Below are positions 52,548 to 61,733 of a DNA stretch of 64,000 bases, piece after piece. Under the pieces are notes generated by a model. The model made no database searches and had not been told where the DNA came from. It was given only the letters and a program-made list of their open reading frames with translations. Numbering within the stretch: the first letter of the stretch is position 1; each line of letters opens with the position of its first letter. A program made the translations under genes and the position numbers. Source of the DNA: Candidatus Alcyoniella australis (lineage in GTDB: Bacteria; Lernaellota; Lernaellaia; JAVCCG01; Alcyoniellaceae); NCBI GenBank assembly GCA_030765605.1, contig JAVCCG010000038.1:1-64000 (forward strand). Reading direction: 5' to 3'.

Positions 52548-53250
52548 CGGCCTGATCCTCGGTCAGCTCGGCGATCAGCTGCCTGACGATTTGCGACTTG
52601 TCCTCGATGAAACGGCGCACTGTCTGTTCCGCGTGTTGCGGCGGCTGGCCCAACAGTAGGAAGGGCAGGTAGTAAAGCTCGCCGGGACGGCACGCGGGTT
52701 GGCTGGAGAGCCGACGTCCCATCAGCGGCAGCCCGAGCTTGAATCCCATGCTGCTAAGAAGCGCGTCCGAGTCCGCGCGTCGCGCATCATAGGCCGGGTT
52801 GGAGAACTCGATGCCGTACTCGCGATACAGGCCGCGCACCAGTTCGAGGCTTAGAGGCATCTGCTCGACCATCTCCGGCGTGTCGCCGCTCGATCCGTCG
52901 CAGGCGTGCTCGATGCCGTGTTTGAGGCACAGGGCGATGGTGCGGCCGTGCATTGCCAGCTTGCAGCCCATGCACCAGATGAATCCGGACTCGTACTGCT
53001 CGTAGTCGCGGTCCAGGGTGTCGAGCAGCACGCGTTGGAACAGCGGACGGATCGAGATCAACGCGTGTTCGTATTTGGGAGCCACCAGACTGTTCAGCTC
53101 TTGGGCGCGCGCAGCGCTGCGATTCATGCGGGTCGTGCCGTAGCCGTTGTCATAGGTCAGCAGGTGGATTCGTTCGTACTCCTCGGCCAGGCCGATGGCC
53201 AGGGCCGTGGAATCGACTCCGCCTGAGAACATCAATGCCACTTTTTTCAT
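52534..53250 (-). CDS. PP-loop ATPase (QueC/adenine nucleotide hydrolase-like)
   Basis: A 238-residue PP-loop protein: MKKVALMFSGGVDST (SGGVDST at residues 9-15) then a Rossmann-like fold, a CxxC in SGFIWCMGCKLAMHG and DGSSGDTPE. The full QueC zinc site is not present. These enzymes adenylate a carboxylate or carbonyl and let a nucleophile displace AMP, e.g. in amidation or thiolation. Next to a carbamoyltransferase it may activate a different group on the same product (inference). No ribosome site at the ATG; the start is set by the PP-loop motif position. Confidence 0.82.
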   Translation of the reverse strand: MKKVALMFSGGVDSTALAIGLAEEYERIHLLTYDNGYGTTRMNRSAARAQELNSLVAPKYEHALISIRPLFQRVLLDTLDRDYEQYESGFIWCMGCKLAMHGRTIALCLKHGIEHACDGSSGDTPEMVEQMPLSLELVRGLYREYGIEFSNPAYDARRADSDALLSSMGFKLGLPLMGRRLSSQPACRPGELYYLPFLLLGQPPQHAEQTVRRFIEDKSQIVRQLIAELTEDQADATR

Positions 53251-53356
53251 CGAACTAAGACAAGTACACGGAGTACGCGCTGTCAAGCCGCAGCAACACT
53301 GCGTTGCCCGCCGCCTTGTTCACTGGGCGCGCGATCTGATAACTTCATCTGGACTT

Positions 53357-55045
53357 ATGCAACCTGACGACAAGACCAAACTGCCGCAACTGTTCTGCCT
53401 GCACGAGGACAGCAACGCCAACGCCGCCCTGTTCGATGGCCGTGAACGGCTCTGGGCCGTGGCCGAGGAGCGGCTGAGCCGCGTACGTTTCGACGGCGGA
53501 TTCCCGCAACGCTCGATCGACTGGCTCGAGCAGGTCAGCGGTGTGCGGCTACGCGATACAAAGCTGGCGGTCTGCGGCAACCAGACGCACTTCATCTCGC
53601 GGCTGTTCGGCTCGCATTTCCCCAGCTTTGAGCACGACATGTTTGGCCTGCTCCAACGGCTGAACCTGCTCTACCACCACGCGGTCTATCGTTGCGGCTG
53701 GTTCAGGCGGCTGATGACCGGGTTCAACGGCCTGCTGGCGCGAATGCGCGCGGGCGTGCCCGTGCGGCTGATCGACCATCACACGGCCCACGGCTACAGC
53801 GCGGCCCTGGCCTCGGGATTCCAGGACGCCACGGTGATCAGCGTGGACAACTACGGCGACGGCCACAGCTCGCGCGTGTTCGCCTTTGAGAACGGCGGGC
53901 TCAAATTTCTTTACGGCTCGTCGGCCCTGCGCTCGCCCGGCCAGTTCTACGGCGAAATGGCGCAGATCGCCGGGATCAACCCGCTGCTGGCGGGCAAGCT
54001 CACCGGCCTGGCCGCGCACGGCGATCCCGCGCCGGGCCTGCCGTTGGTCTCGCAGCTGTTCGGCCTTCGCGACGACGGCGAGGACTTCGTCTACCCGTTC
54101 AAACTTTTTGCCTCGGGTCATGCCTCGCCCTATCGCGAGCTGGCGCAGCTTGACCGCCGCGATTTGGCCGCGGCCACACAGCAGCGCTTCGAAGAGGTGA
54201 TGGTCGGCTATGCGGCTGCGGCCGTGCGCCGCACCGGCCTGCCCAACGTGGCGCTGGCCGGCGGCGTGTTCGGCAACGTGCGCGTCAATCAGCTGATCGC
54301 CGAGCTGCCGCAGGTCCAGCAGGTCTACGTCTTTCCGGCAATGTCCGACCAGGGGATCGCAGTAGGCGCGGGATTGGCCTATTTAGCGCAGGAGCACGGT
54401 CTGCGCAGCTACGATCTGCCCTCGGTCTACATTGGGCCGGATTACGACGAGCAGCAGATCGAGCAGGCGCTGATCCAGGGCGGACTTAGCTATTCGCGGC
54501 CCGCTGACATCGCGGACGAGGCTGCCGCGGCACTGATGCAGGGCAATGTAGTGGTGCGTTATGCCGGGGCGTTGGAGTACGGCCCGCGCGCATTGGGGCA
54601 CCGCACGATCATGTACCGGCCCGACGACTATTCGGTCAACGACTGGCTCAACCACAAGCTGCATCGTAACGAGTACATGCCCTTTGCGCCGGTGATCATG
54701 GCGCAGCACGCCGATCGCATGCTGCGCAATCCCGACCTCGCGCCGCGCGCCGCGCGCCTGATGACGGTCAGCTTTCACGCCACTGACGAGCTCAAACGAT
54801 TGTGCCCCGGCGTAATCCACGTCGACGGCACGGTACGGCCGCAGATTCTCTATCGCGAAGACGAGCCGCAGTACTACGCGATCCTCGAACGCTGGCACCA
54901 ACTCAGCGGCGTGCCGTGCTTGATCAACACCTCGTTTAACATGCACGAGGAGCCGATCGTCTGCTCGCCGCAAGACGCGGTGCGCGCGTTTATCGCCGCA
55001 GGCCTGCCGCGGATGATCTGCGGACCGTTCTGGGTCACGGCTTAG
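53357..55045 (+). CDS. O-carbamoyltransferase, NodU/CmcH family (copy 3)
   Basis: A 562-residue carbamoyltransferase. HxxxH at His141-His145 (DHHTAHGYSAAL), SVDNYGDGHSS, AGGVFGNVRVNQ, EYGPRALGHRTIMYRP and NTSFNMHEEP. The N-terminal motif starts CLHEDSNANAALFDG in place of the usual GISxxHD. It is divergently placed to the PP-loop gene. A modest -35/-10 (TTGTTC, 18, TAACTT) lies just upstream, before 53350. Its TAG stop is the left end of the palindromic element at 55044-55223. Confidence 0.92.
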   Translation: MQPDDKTKLPQLFCLHEDSNANAALFDGRERLWAVAEERLSRVRFDGGFPQRSIDWLEQVSGVRLRDTKLAVCGNQTHFISRLFGSHFPSFEHDMFGLLQRLNLLYHHAVYRCGWFRRLMTGFNGLLARMRAGVPVRLIDHHTAHGYSAALASGFQDATVISVDNYGDGHSSRVFAFENGGLKFLYGSSALRSPGQFYGEMAQIAGINPLLAGKLTGLAAHGDPAPGLPLVSQLFGLRDDGEDFVYPFKLFASGHASPYRELAQLDRRDLAAATQQRFEEVMVGYAAAAVRRTGLPNVALAGGVFGNVRVNQLIAELPQVQQVYVFPAMSDQGIAVGAGLAYLAQEHGLRSYDLPSVYIGPDYDEQQIEQALIQGGLSYSRPADIADEAAAALMQGNVVVRYAGALEYGPRALGHRTIMYRPDDYSVNDWLNHKLHRNEYMPFAPVIMAQHADRMLRNPDLAPRAARLMTVSFHATDELKRLCPGVIHVDGTVRPQILYREDEPQYYAILERWHQLSGVPCLINTSFNMHEEPIVCSPQDAVRAFIAAGLPRMICGPFWVTA

Positions 55046-55223
55046 CCCGCATGCTTCATGATGCTTCTACTGCGGCGCACAATCTGCTCGCAATAGCCGC
55101 GTTATCCTCGCCGATTCGTGCTCAACGTACTAAGCAAGTACGCTTCCGCAGTATCGGCTCGGCTTCCTTGTTCTTGCGGCATCTTGCACGCCTCGCTACG
55201 AAGCATCATGAAGCATGCGGGCT
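55044..55223. repeat. 180-bp near-palindromic element
   Basis: Outer arms of 24 perfect bases (55044-55067 and 55200-55223; the left one begins AGCCCGCATGCTTC) enclose further matched blocks about one centre (55134): GCCGAT/ATCGGC (55110-55115, 55153-55158) and CGTACT/AGTACG (55126-55131, 55137-55142) with a five-base loop. The left arm starts inside the TAG stop of the carbamoyltransferase. The element could act as a terminator or be a MITE-like dispersed unit; no target duplication is apparent. A 61-codon frame inside it is not a gene. Confidence 0.85.
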
Positions 55224-55308
55224 TGATCGGCCTTGACAGGGCCCCTGCCAGGTAATACTCCGGTGATGGTCGAAAGATTAGTAAAAAAATAAACCGTCGG
55301 AGGCATCG

Positions 55309-55728
55309 ATGGCTGAGTACTGGAGACTTAAACCCAGGGAGCGCCGCGTGCTGCACGCCCTGGCCGATACGGTGCTGCCGCGCGGTGGAGCTTTCGAACT
55401 CGGGGCGCTGGACATCGAGCTCGACGGCCCGTTCGAGCGCTATCTGCGCGGTATGAACCGGCTCTACGCCAAGGCCTACCGCGCGCACTTGCGGGTCTTC
55501 GACTACGGCCCGCTGCTCTTTTGGTTCAAGCCGCGACGCTTTACATCGCTTGGCCCCGAGGAGCGCGAACAGTTTTGTAAAAAGCTCGAGGGGCACAAGC
55601 GCTTCGGCGGCAGGATGTTTCTCTTCCTGCTCAAATTCCTGATCGCGTTCATCTCGTTCTCCGACCCGCGCCTGGAGCGGGCCGCGGGTTACGAGCCGCA
55701 CTGCCCTGACGAAGAAGACGGGGGTTGA
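55309..55728 (+). CDS. small partner of GMC oxidoreductase
   Basis: A 139-residue helical protein with a GGAGG ribosome site 5 bases before the ATG. WRLKPRERRVLHALADTVLPRGGAF resembles the start of gluconate 2-dehydrogenase subunit 3-like proteins, which are found as small subunits beside GMC dehydrogenases, here directly downstream (3-base overlap region). It lacks the usual Tat signal; probably cytosolic partner or chaperone. The C-terminal part has a hydrophobic helix (MFLFLLKFLIAFISF), so membrane association is possible. Confidence 0.72.
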   Translation: MAEYWRLKPRERRVLHALADTVLPRGGAFELGALDIELDGPFERYLRGMNRLYAKAYRAHLRVFDYGPLLFWFKPRRFTSLGPEEREQFCKKLEGHKRFGGRMFLFLLKFLIAFISFSDPRLERAAGYEPHCPDEEDGG

Positions 55729-55730
55729 GC

Positions 55731-57278
55731 ATGGCGCCGGAATACTACGAGCTCAACGCGAAGATCGTCGACGGCTCGACCGTAGACGCGCCGCTGAATC
55801 TATCGGCCGACGTGGTGATCGTCGGCTCGGGCGCGGGCGGAGCGACCATGGCCAAGGAGCTAGCCGAGGCCGGCATGGAGGTGGTGCTGCTTGAGGAGGG
55901 GCGCTACTACGACCATCGCAACTACCCGCGCTCGGCCCTCGAGGCGTTTATGCAGCTCTACCGCGAGCAGGGAGCCACGGCCAGCCTGGGCAAACCGCCG
56001 ATCTCGATGCCCGTGGGGCGCACCGTGGGTGGCACGACCACCATCAACTCCGGCACCTGCTTTCGCACGCCGGACCACGTGATGCTGCGCTGGTCCGTGC
56101 TGCAACAGCTTCCCGATCTCGACCCGACGAGCATGGGGCCGCTGTTCGAGCGCGTGGAAAAAATCATTCACGCCCACGAACTGCCGCGCGAGGTCTGGGG
56201 CAACAACGCGCTTGTCGTCGAGCGCGGTGCCAAGCAACTGGGGCTGACGGTCAAGCCGCTGGTGCACAACAACGAGAACTGCCGCGGCTGCGGCACCTGC
56301 GCCATCGGCTGCCCCGACGGGGCCAAACGCGCGGCCAACACCACCTACGTGCCGCTGTGCATCAAGGCCGGGGGCAAGGTTGTCAGCTCGGCCCGCGTGG
56401 AACAGATCGAAATCGCCAACGGCCGAGCAGTCGGGGTCAGCGGCAGTTTGCTCTCGGAGGACGGCCTGGAGGTCCGCGGCGAGTTGCGTGTGCGCGCGCC
56501 GCTGGTGATCATCGCCTGCGGCACCTTGCATACCCCGGTGCTGCTCAAGCGCAACAAGCTGGGCAAGCAAAGCGGCCAGCTTGGGCGCAACCTGACCGTG
56601 CATCCGGCGGTGCGCGTATTGGCGGTGATGGACGAGGAGGTTAAAAGTTGGATCGGCGTGCCCCAGGGGACCTACATCGACGACTTTAAAAGCGACGGGA
56701 TCATGTTCGAGGGGATCGCAGTGCCGCCGGCCCTGGGTGCGCCGGTGCTGCCCTACATCGGACAGCAATACAAAGAGCTGATGGGCAACTACGCCAACGT
56801 CTCCACCTATGGGGTGATGATCTCGGACACTGCAACCGGCCGTGTGCTCAACAGCCGCAACCGGCCGCTGTCACTGTACAAGATGAGCAGGCAGGACGTG
56901 CGGCGCGTGCTGCGCGGCGTGGGCGTGCTGGCGCGGATCTACTTTGCCGCCGGGGCCAAAAGCGTCTACACCGGGGTGGCCGGCCTGCCGCAGATCAAGC
57001 CCGACCAGGTGCGCCTGTTCGAGCGCACCGACCCCGACCCGATGCGTCTGGAGTCGATGGCTTTCCACCCGCTGGGCACGGCGCGCATCGGCGTGTCGCG
57101 CGAGGAGAGCGTGTCGGACCCTTACGGCGAGCTGTGGGACGTCAAGGGGCTGTTCGCCGTGGACGGCGGCATGGTCCCCTCGAGCCTGGGCGTCAATCCG
57201 ATGGTGACGATCATGGCGCTGGCCACGCGTAGCGCGCAGTACATCGCGGCCCAGCGCGCGAAATGGATCAGCTCCTGA
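55731..57278 (+). CDS. GMC-family FAD oxidoreductase with Cys cluster
   Basis: A 515-residue GMC dehydrogenase: FAD motif VIVGSGAGGATMAKEL (GSGAGG at 32-37), RTVGGTTTINSGTCFR, and the C-terminal AFHPLGTARIG and VNPMVTIMALATRSA with the catalytic His. An insert with Cys184, Cys187, Cys190 and Cys194 (CRGCGTCAIGC) has ferredoxin-like spacing and may hold an Fe-S cluster to carry electrons away. It probably oxidises an alcohol, sterol or long-chain alcohol. The ATG at 55731 with GGGGG before it is preferred to TTG at 55725. Confidence 0.88.
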   Translation: MAPEYYELNAKIVDGSTVDAPLNLSADVVIVGSGAGGATMAKELAEAGMEVVLLEEGRYYDHRNYPRSALEAFMQLYREQGATASLGKPPISMPVGRTVGGTTTINSGTCFRTPDHVMLRWSVLQQLPDLDPTSMGPLFERVEKIIHAHELPREVWGNNALVVERGAKQLGLTVKPLVHNNENCRGCGTCAIGCPDGAKRAANTTYVPLCIKAGGKVVSSARVEQIEIANGRAVGVSGSLLSEDGLEVRGELRVRAPLVIIACGTLHTPVLLKRNKLGKQSGQLGRNLTVHPAVRVLAVMDEEVKSWIGVPQGTYIDDFKSDGIMFEGIAVPPALGAPVLPYIGQQYKELMGNYANVSTYGVMISDTATGRVLNSRNRPLSLYKMSRQDVRRVLRGVGVLARIYFAAGAKSVYTGVAGLPQIKPDQVRLFERTDPDPMRLESMAFHPLGTARIGVSREESVSDPYGELWDVKGLFAVDGGMVPSSLGVNPMVTIMALATRSAQYIAAQRAKWISS

Positions 57279-57287
57279 TTTGAGCCG

Positions 57288-58520
57288 CTACTCGTAGCGC
57301 AGGGCCTCGATCGGATCTTGATGCGCGGCGCGGTATGCGGGCCAGACGCCGAAGAACAGGCCGACCCCCAGCGAGAAAAAGAACGAGAGCAAAATCGGAC
57401 CGAGGCTGATGTGCACCGGCAGCGAGGGGTAGTAGTGCGCGGCAAGCTTCAGGCCGCCCACCGAGAGAATTACGCCGAGCACCCCGCCCAGCGCCGAGAG
57501 CGACATCGCCTCGATCAGAAATTGCATCAGCACCGTGGCCTGGGACGCGCCCAGCGCCTTGCGGATGCCGATCTCCTTGGTGCGCTCCTTCACCGAGACC
57601 ATCATGATGTTCATGATGCCGATCCCGCCGACCAGCAGGCTGATCGCGGCAATGCCGATCGCCGCGGCGAAGACCGAGCCGGTCAGCGCGCGCCAGGTGG
57701 TCATGATCGAGTCGCGGGTGAGGATCTCGAAGTCGTCGGGCTCGCCCCAGGGGACTTTGCGCCGGGCGCGCATAATGCCGCGCACCTGGTCCATCGCCGA
57801 GTTCACACGCTCGCCGGACACGGCGCGCACCGAGATCGTGAAGTCCGAGTGGCGGCGACCGACCTTGCGCTGAAGCGTGGAGATCGGCACGGCCACGTAC
57901 ATGTCCTGACTTTGGCCGAAGATCTCTCCCTGCCGCTCGGCAATGCCCACGATGGTGTAGCCGCCGCCGAAGATCGTCACCTGTTCGCCCAGGGCAGGGC
58001 GGTTTGGAAACAGCTTCTCGGCCACGTCCGGACCGACGATCGCCACGCGCCGCGCGGCGTCCACGTCGCCCGCAGTCAGGTTGCGGCCGATCTCGATGGA
58101 GATGTTGTTGATCTCGCCGTAGGTCTCGGTGATGCCGGCCAGCGAGACGTTGGGGTCGGTCTGCCCCACGCCGCCCCGGGCGCGCAGGCCCCACAGCGAC
58201 AGGCTCGGGCCGACCAGGCTTACGTCGGGGCAGGCGCGCTTGATCGCCTCGGCGTCCTCGATCAACAGGTCTTTGCGCTTGGCGTAATCGCGCCACTGGG
58301 TGCCGCTGATCACGATCGCCGGCATTTTGGAGACGTAGAACGTCGAGGCGCCGATGCGTCCCAGTTCACGGTTGACCTGGGCGTTGACTCCGCCGACCAC
58401 GCCCATCATCGCGATTACCGTGGCCACGCCGATGATCACGCCCAGGGTCGTCAGCGACGAGCGGAACTTATGTGCGCGGATCGCCTCGAGGGCGACCTTG
58501 ATGCTCTCCCAAATACTCAT
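57288..58520 (-). CDS. MacB/FtsX-type ABC permease (second)
   Basis: A 410-residue permease: N-terminal helix (residues 20-42), a large periplasmic MacB_PCD domain, and three C-terminal helices (about 285-385) with [18 protein letters not shown] before the last pair, the cytoplasmic coupling segment. Ends EALRYE. It is paralogous to the permease just upstream, so the transporter may be a heterodimer. Last gene of the operon; its 3' end is 9 bases from the convergent GMC gene. Confidence 0.93.
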   Translation of the reverse strand: MSIWESIKVALEAIRAHKFRSSLTTLGVIIGVATVIAMMGVVGGVNAQVNRELGRIGASTFYVSKMPAIVISGTQWRDYAKRKDLLIEDAEAIKRACPDVSLVGPSLSLWGLRARGGVGQTDPNVSLAGITETYGEINNISIEIGRNLTAGDVDAARRVAIVGPDVAEKLFPNRPALGEQVTIFGGGYTIVGIAERQGEIFGQSQDMYVAVPISTLQRKVGRRHSDFTISVRAVSGERVNSAMDQVRGIMRARRKVPWGEPDDFEILTRDSIMTTWRALTGSVFAAAIGIAAISLLVGGIGIMNIMMVSVKERTKEIGIRKALGASQATVLMQFLIEAMSLSALGGVLGVILSVGGLKLAAHYYPSLPVHISLGPILLSFFFSLGVGLFFGVWPAYRAAHQDPIEALRYE

Positions 58521-58538
58521 CGCAGCGGTCCCACAGCG

Positions 58539-59753
58539 CTACTCATAGCTCAGCGCCTCGATCGGTTTGAGTCGACTGGCCTTGTAGGCCGGGTAGATGC
58601 CGAAGAAGATTCCCACCAGCGAGGAGAACAGCAGCCCGAGAATCACCGACCAGACCTGCACTGCCGCGGGCACCGGGCTGACCGCCGCCACCAGCATCGC
58701 CAGGCCGAACCCCAGGGCGATGCCGACCACCCCGCCCAGGGCGGAGAGCACAATCGCCTCGATCAGGAACTGCTGCAAAATCGAGCGCCGCTTGGCGCCC
58801 AGCGCCTTGCGGATGCCGATCTCCCGCGTGCGCTCGGTGACCGAGACCATCATGATGTTCATGATGCCGATGCCGCCGACCAGCAGGCTGATGAAGGCCA
58901 CGGCGAACATCGCGGTGTACAGCCCGCCGGTGAGCTTCTCGTAGAGCTCGCGCAAAATGTCCATCTGGTTGATCGAGAAGTCGTTCTCCTCGCCGAAGCG
59001 CAGCCGTCGCGCGCGACGCATTACGCCGAGCACTTCTTCCTCAGTGGCGCTGACGTCGGCGGGATCGGGCGCCTGGACCAGGATCGTCAGCGAACGGTGG
59101 GCGCCGAAGCTCTTGAAGAACGTGCCCAGGGGGATGACCACGATCGTGTCCAGGTTGAAGCCCAGGGTCGATCCGGTCTTGCCCATTACGCCGATCACGC
59201 GGAAGCTGCGGCCTCCCAGATAGAGCCGTTTGTCGATCGGGTCCTCGCCCTGGAACAGCTGGTCCGCGATGTCCGCCCCGAGCACGACCACGTTGCGTGC
59301 GGCCTCGACCTCGGTCTCGCTGATGAAGCGGCCGCGCACCACCTCGATGTTGCGGATCGGCGCCCAGGAAGGCCCGGTGCCGTAGCATTGCACCATCTCG
59401 ATCTTGTGGGTCTTGTAGCGGATGTCGCGTGAGGTGCGGGCGGTGATCGCCGTGTTCTGGGCCGTGCGAAGCTGGTCCTCGAGGATTCGCGCCTCGCGCA
59501 TGGTGATGTCGCGTCGGCCGCGTATGGCCTCCCAATCGTTGGATCCCCAGTCCCATTTTTGCACGTAGAGCACGCCCTGGCCGATGGCGCTGATCGAGTT
59601 GCTGAACGACTCGTTGAGCCCCTCGATCACGCTGATGATCGCGATGATCGTGGTAATGCCGATCACGATTCCCAGCGTGGTGAGCAGGCTGCGCAGCAGG
59701 TTGGCCTTGAGCGAGAGCAGGGCCTGCTTGAAGTTTTCCCACAGTGCTCTCAA
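58539..59753 (-). CDS. MacB/FtsX-type ABC permease (first)
   Basis: A 404-residue permease of the same family: helix at 20-42, periplasmic domain, and three C-terminal helices with [18 protein letters not shown]. The start is a TTG overlapping the ATPase stop (TTGA), with AAGGA 9 bases upstream and the family's typical [20 protein letters not shown] beginning. Works with the MacA-like adaptor and the ATPase encoded upstream. Confidence 0.92.
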   Translation of the reverse strand: MRALWENFKQALLSLKANLLRSLLTTLGIVIGITTIIAIISVIEGLNESFSNSISAIGQGVLYVQKWDWGSNDWEAIRGRRDITMREARILEDQLRTAQNTAITARTSRDIRYKTHKIEMVQCYGTGPSWAPIRNIEVVRGRFISETEVEAARNVVVLGADIADQLFQGEDPIDKRLYLGGRSFRVIGVMGKTGSTLGFNLDTIVVIPLGTFFKSFGAHRSLTILVQAPDPADVSATEEEVLGVMRRARRLRFGEENDFSINQMDILRELYEKLTGGLYTAMFAVAFISLLVGGIGIMNIMMVSVTERTREIGIRKALGAKRRSILQQFLIEAIVLSALGGVVGIALGFGLAMLVAAVSPVPAAVQVWSVILGLLFSSLVGIFFGIYPAYKASRLKPIEALSYE

Positions 59754-60436
59754 ATTCGCTCATCCTTGACGATTTGGCCGTCGTGCAGGCGCACGATCCG
59801 GCGGGTCAGGCGGCCGATTTCCTCCTCGTGGGTCACGAGGATTACGGTGTTCCCCTCTTGCTGCAGATTGCCCATGATCTGCATGATCTCGGAGCTGGTC
59901 TTGCTGTCCAGGTTGCCGGTGGGCTCGTCGGCGAGAATGATCGAGGGCTTGGTGACCAGCGCCCGGGCGATGGCCACGCGCTGGCGTTCGCCGCCGGAGA
60001 GTTCGTTGGGCTTGTGGCTGCCGCGATCGCCCAACCCGACCTTGGCCAGGGCCTCGCGCGCGCGGCGTTTGCGTTCGGAAGAGCCCACTCCGGCGTAGAC
60101 CAGCGGCAGCTCGACGTTGTGTTGGGCGCTGGCCCGCGGCAGCAGGTTGAAGGTCTGAAACACGAAGCCGATCTGGCGGTTGCGCACCACGGCCAGCTCG
60201 TTGTCGCGCATGCGGCTGACGTCGTTCTCGGCCAGCACGTAGCTGCCGGCCGAGGGCGTATCCAGGCAGCCCAGAATATTCATCAGCGTTGACTTGCCCG
60301 AGCCCGAGGGGCCCATGATCGCCATGTACTCGCCGCTTTCGACGTTGAGCGAGACGTTGCTCAGCGCGTGGACCTCGACCTTGCCCATGCGGTAAATTTT
60401 CCAGATCTCGGTCAGCTTGAGCAGCGGCTCGCTCAC
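59750..60436 (-). CDS. MacB/LolD-type ABC ATPase
   Basis: A 228-residue ATP-binding protein: Walker [24 protein letters not shown]-loop [24 protein letters not shown], signature [11 protein letters not shown], Walker [11 protein letters not shown]-loop VTHEEE. GTG start overlaps the adaptor stop (GTGA). Unlike E. coli MacB, ATPase and permease are separate genes. Confidence 0.96.
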   Translation of the reverse strand: MSEPLLKLTEIWKIYRMGKVEVHALSNVSLNVESGEYMAIMGPSGSGKSTLMNILGCLDTPSAGSYVLAENDVSRMRDNELAVVRNRQIGFVFQTFNLLPRASAQHNVELPLVYAGVGSSERKRRAREALAKVGLGDRGSHKPNELSGGERQRVAIARALVTKPSIILADEPTGNLDSKTSSEIMQIMGNLQQEGNTVILVTHEEEIGRLTRRIVRLHDGQIVKDERI

Positions 60437-61704
60437 TCCTTGGCTCCCGGTCCGGCGACGTTTGACACTTCGACCGTCAGGCCGTCGTGCAGCATGGTGT
60501 TCAGCGTTTTGTAGCTGCCCGCGACGATCTCCTCGCCGGACTCGATCCCCTCCTTGATCTCGACGTGGGTCTCAGAGCTGATGCCGGTGGTCACCGGACG
60601 CATCAGCGCCTGGCCCTCCTGAATCACGAAAAGGCACTCGACCAGCCGATCGGTCTCGGGCGTGGGCGGACGTTCGAGCTTCTGCTTGCTCTCGCGCGCC
60701 TCGCGCAGCTCTTTCTCGACCACCGGGTCGCGCTTGGTCAGGCACTGCAACGGCACCGCCACCACCTGGTCCGCGCGGTCGACCTCGACGTCGACCGTGG
60801 CGCTCATTCCGGGCAGCAGCTTCTCGATCGGCCCCTCGATCGTCACCTTGACCTCGAAGCTGGTGGTCTCCTCCAGACCGCCGAGCCCTTTGATCAGCGG
60901 GCTTTTGGCGATGCGCGTCACCGTGCCGGAGAACTCGTCGTCGGGCAGGGCGTCGACCTCGATCTTGGCGCTGTCGCCGATCTGGATCTTGACCACGTCG
61001 TTCTCGTCAACCTCGAGCACACACTCCATTGCCGAAAGGTCGGCCACCACCATGATCACGTCCTGGGTGAACTGGTTGCCCATGGCGATCTCGCCAACTT
61101 CTTTATTGACCTTGACCGCGGTGCCCGACATCGGAGAGTGGATTACGGTCTTGCCCAATTGGTCGTCGGCGCTGTTGATCACCGCGCGGGCCTGGCTGCG
61201 TTGGGCCTTGGCCACCTCGACCTGGGCCTCGGCGCTCTCGTGGACTGTGCGCGCGTTCTCAAACGCCTGCTGCGAGGCCAGGCCGCGCTCGTGCAACTGC
61301 TCGATGCGCGCCAGCTCGCGCTGAGCTTGGGCCAGGTTGGCCTGCGCCAATTCCAGGCCGGCGTCGGCGCTGCGCAAACTGGCCCGCGCCTGGTCGCGCT
61401 GACTGGCGTACAGATCCTGGTCGAGCCGAACCAGCACTTGTCCCTTCTCGACCCAGTCGCCCTCATTGACGTCGAGTTGCACAATCTGGCCCGAGAGGTC
61501 GGCCGAGAGGTCGACCGAGACCACCGGCTGGATGCGCGCCGTGGCCTGCACGGTCTCTACCAGGTCGCGGGTTTCGCTGATCTCGCTCTGGACGGTAACC
61601 GGTCGCTGGGAGCAGCCGGCGAGCAGCAGCAAAGCAATCAAGGTCGCCAGCGTCGCCGTGATTATCATCCCCGGCGCGTTGCGGCCTGTTCGGTGCGTGG
61701 CCAT
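60433..61704 (-). CDS. MacA/HlyD-family efflux adaptor lipoprotein
   Basis: A 423-residue periplasmic adaptor: lipobox LLLLAGC (Cys31), biotinyl-lipoyl-like half motifs, a long alpha-helical hairpin (about 100-190, [24 protein letters not shown]...), and barrel and membrane-proximal domains ([16 protein letters not shown]). With the ATPase and two permeases it forms a tripartite MacAB-type pump for a peptide, macrolide-like or lipid substrate; an outer-membrane TolC is not in the window. GAGGAG lies 5 bases before the ATG. Confidence 0.94.
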   Translation of the reverse strand: MATHRTGRNAPGMIITATLATLIALLLLAGCSQRPVTVQSEISETRDLVETVQATARIQPVVSVDLSADLSGQIVQLDVNEGDWVEKGQVLVRLDQDLYASQRDQARASLRSADAGLELAQANLAQAQRELARIEQLHERGLASQQAFENARTVHESAEAQVEVAKAQRSQARAVINSADDQLGKTVIHSPMSGTAVKVNKEVGEIAMGNQFTQDVIMVVADLSAMECVLEVDENDVVKIQIGDSAKIEVDALPDDEFSGTVTRIAKSPLIKGLGGLEETTSFEVKVTIEGPIEKLLPGMSATVDVEVDRADQVVAVPLQCLTKRDPVVEKELREARESKQKLERPPTPETDRLVECLFVIQEGQALMRPVTTGISSETHVEIKEGIESGEEIVAGSYKTLNTMLHDGLTVEVSNVAGPGAKE

Positions 61705-61733
61705 CGTTTCTCCTCGACTATTGAATTAATTGC

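Noticed and set aside
53250-53290. TTGACA-like promoter for the PP-loop gene
   Set aside because: A good -35 is visible on the minus strand but no acceptable -10 at 16-19 bases.
55051-55236. 61-codon frame in the palindromic element
   Set aside because: It exists only because the palindrome has few stops; no start signal and no protein pattern.
57318-59432. 704-codon plus-strand frame opposite the two permeases
   Set aside because: His/Asp/Arg-rich composition typical of an antisense frame in GC-rich DNA; the permease readings have clear family motifs.
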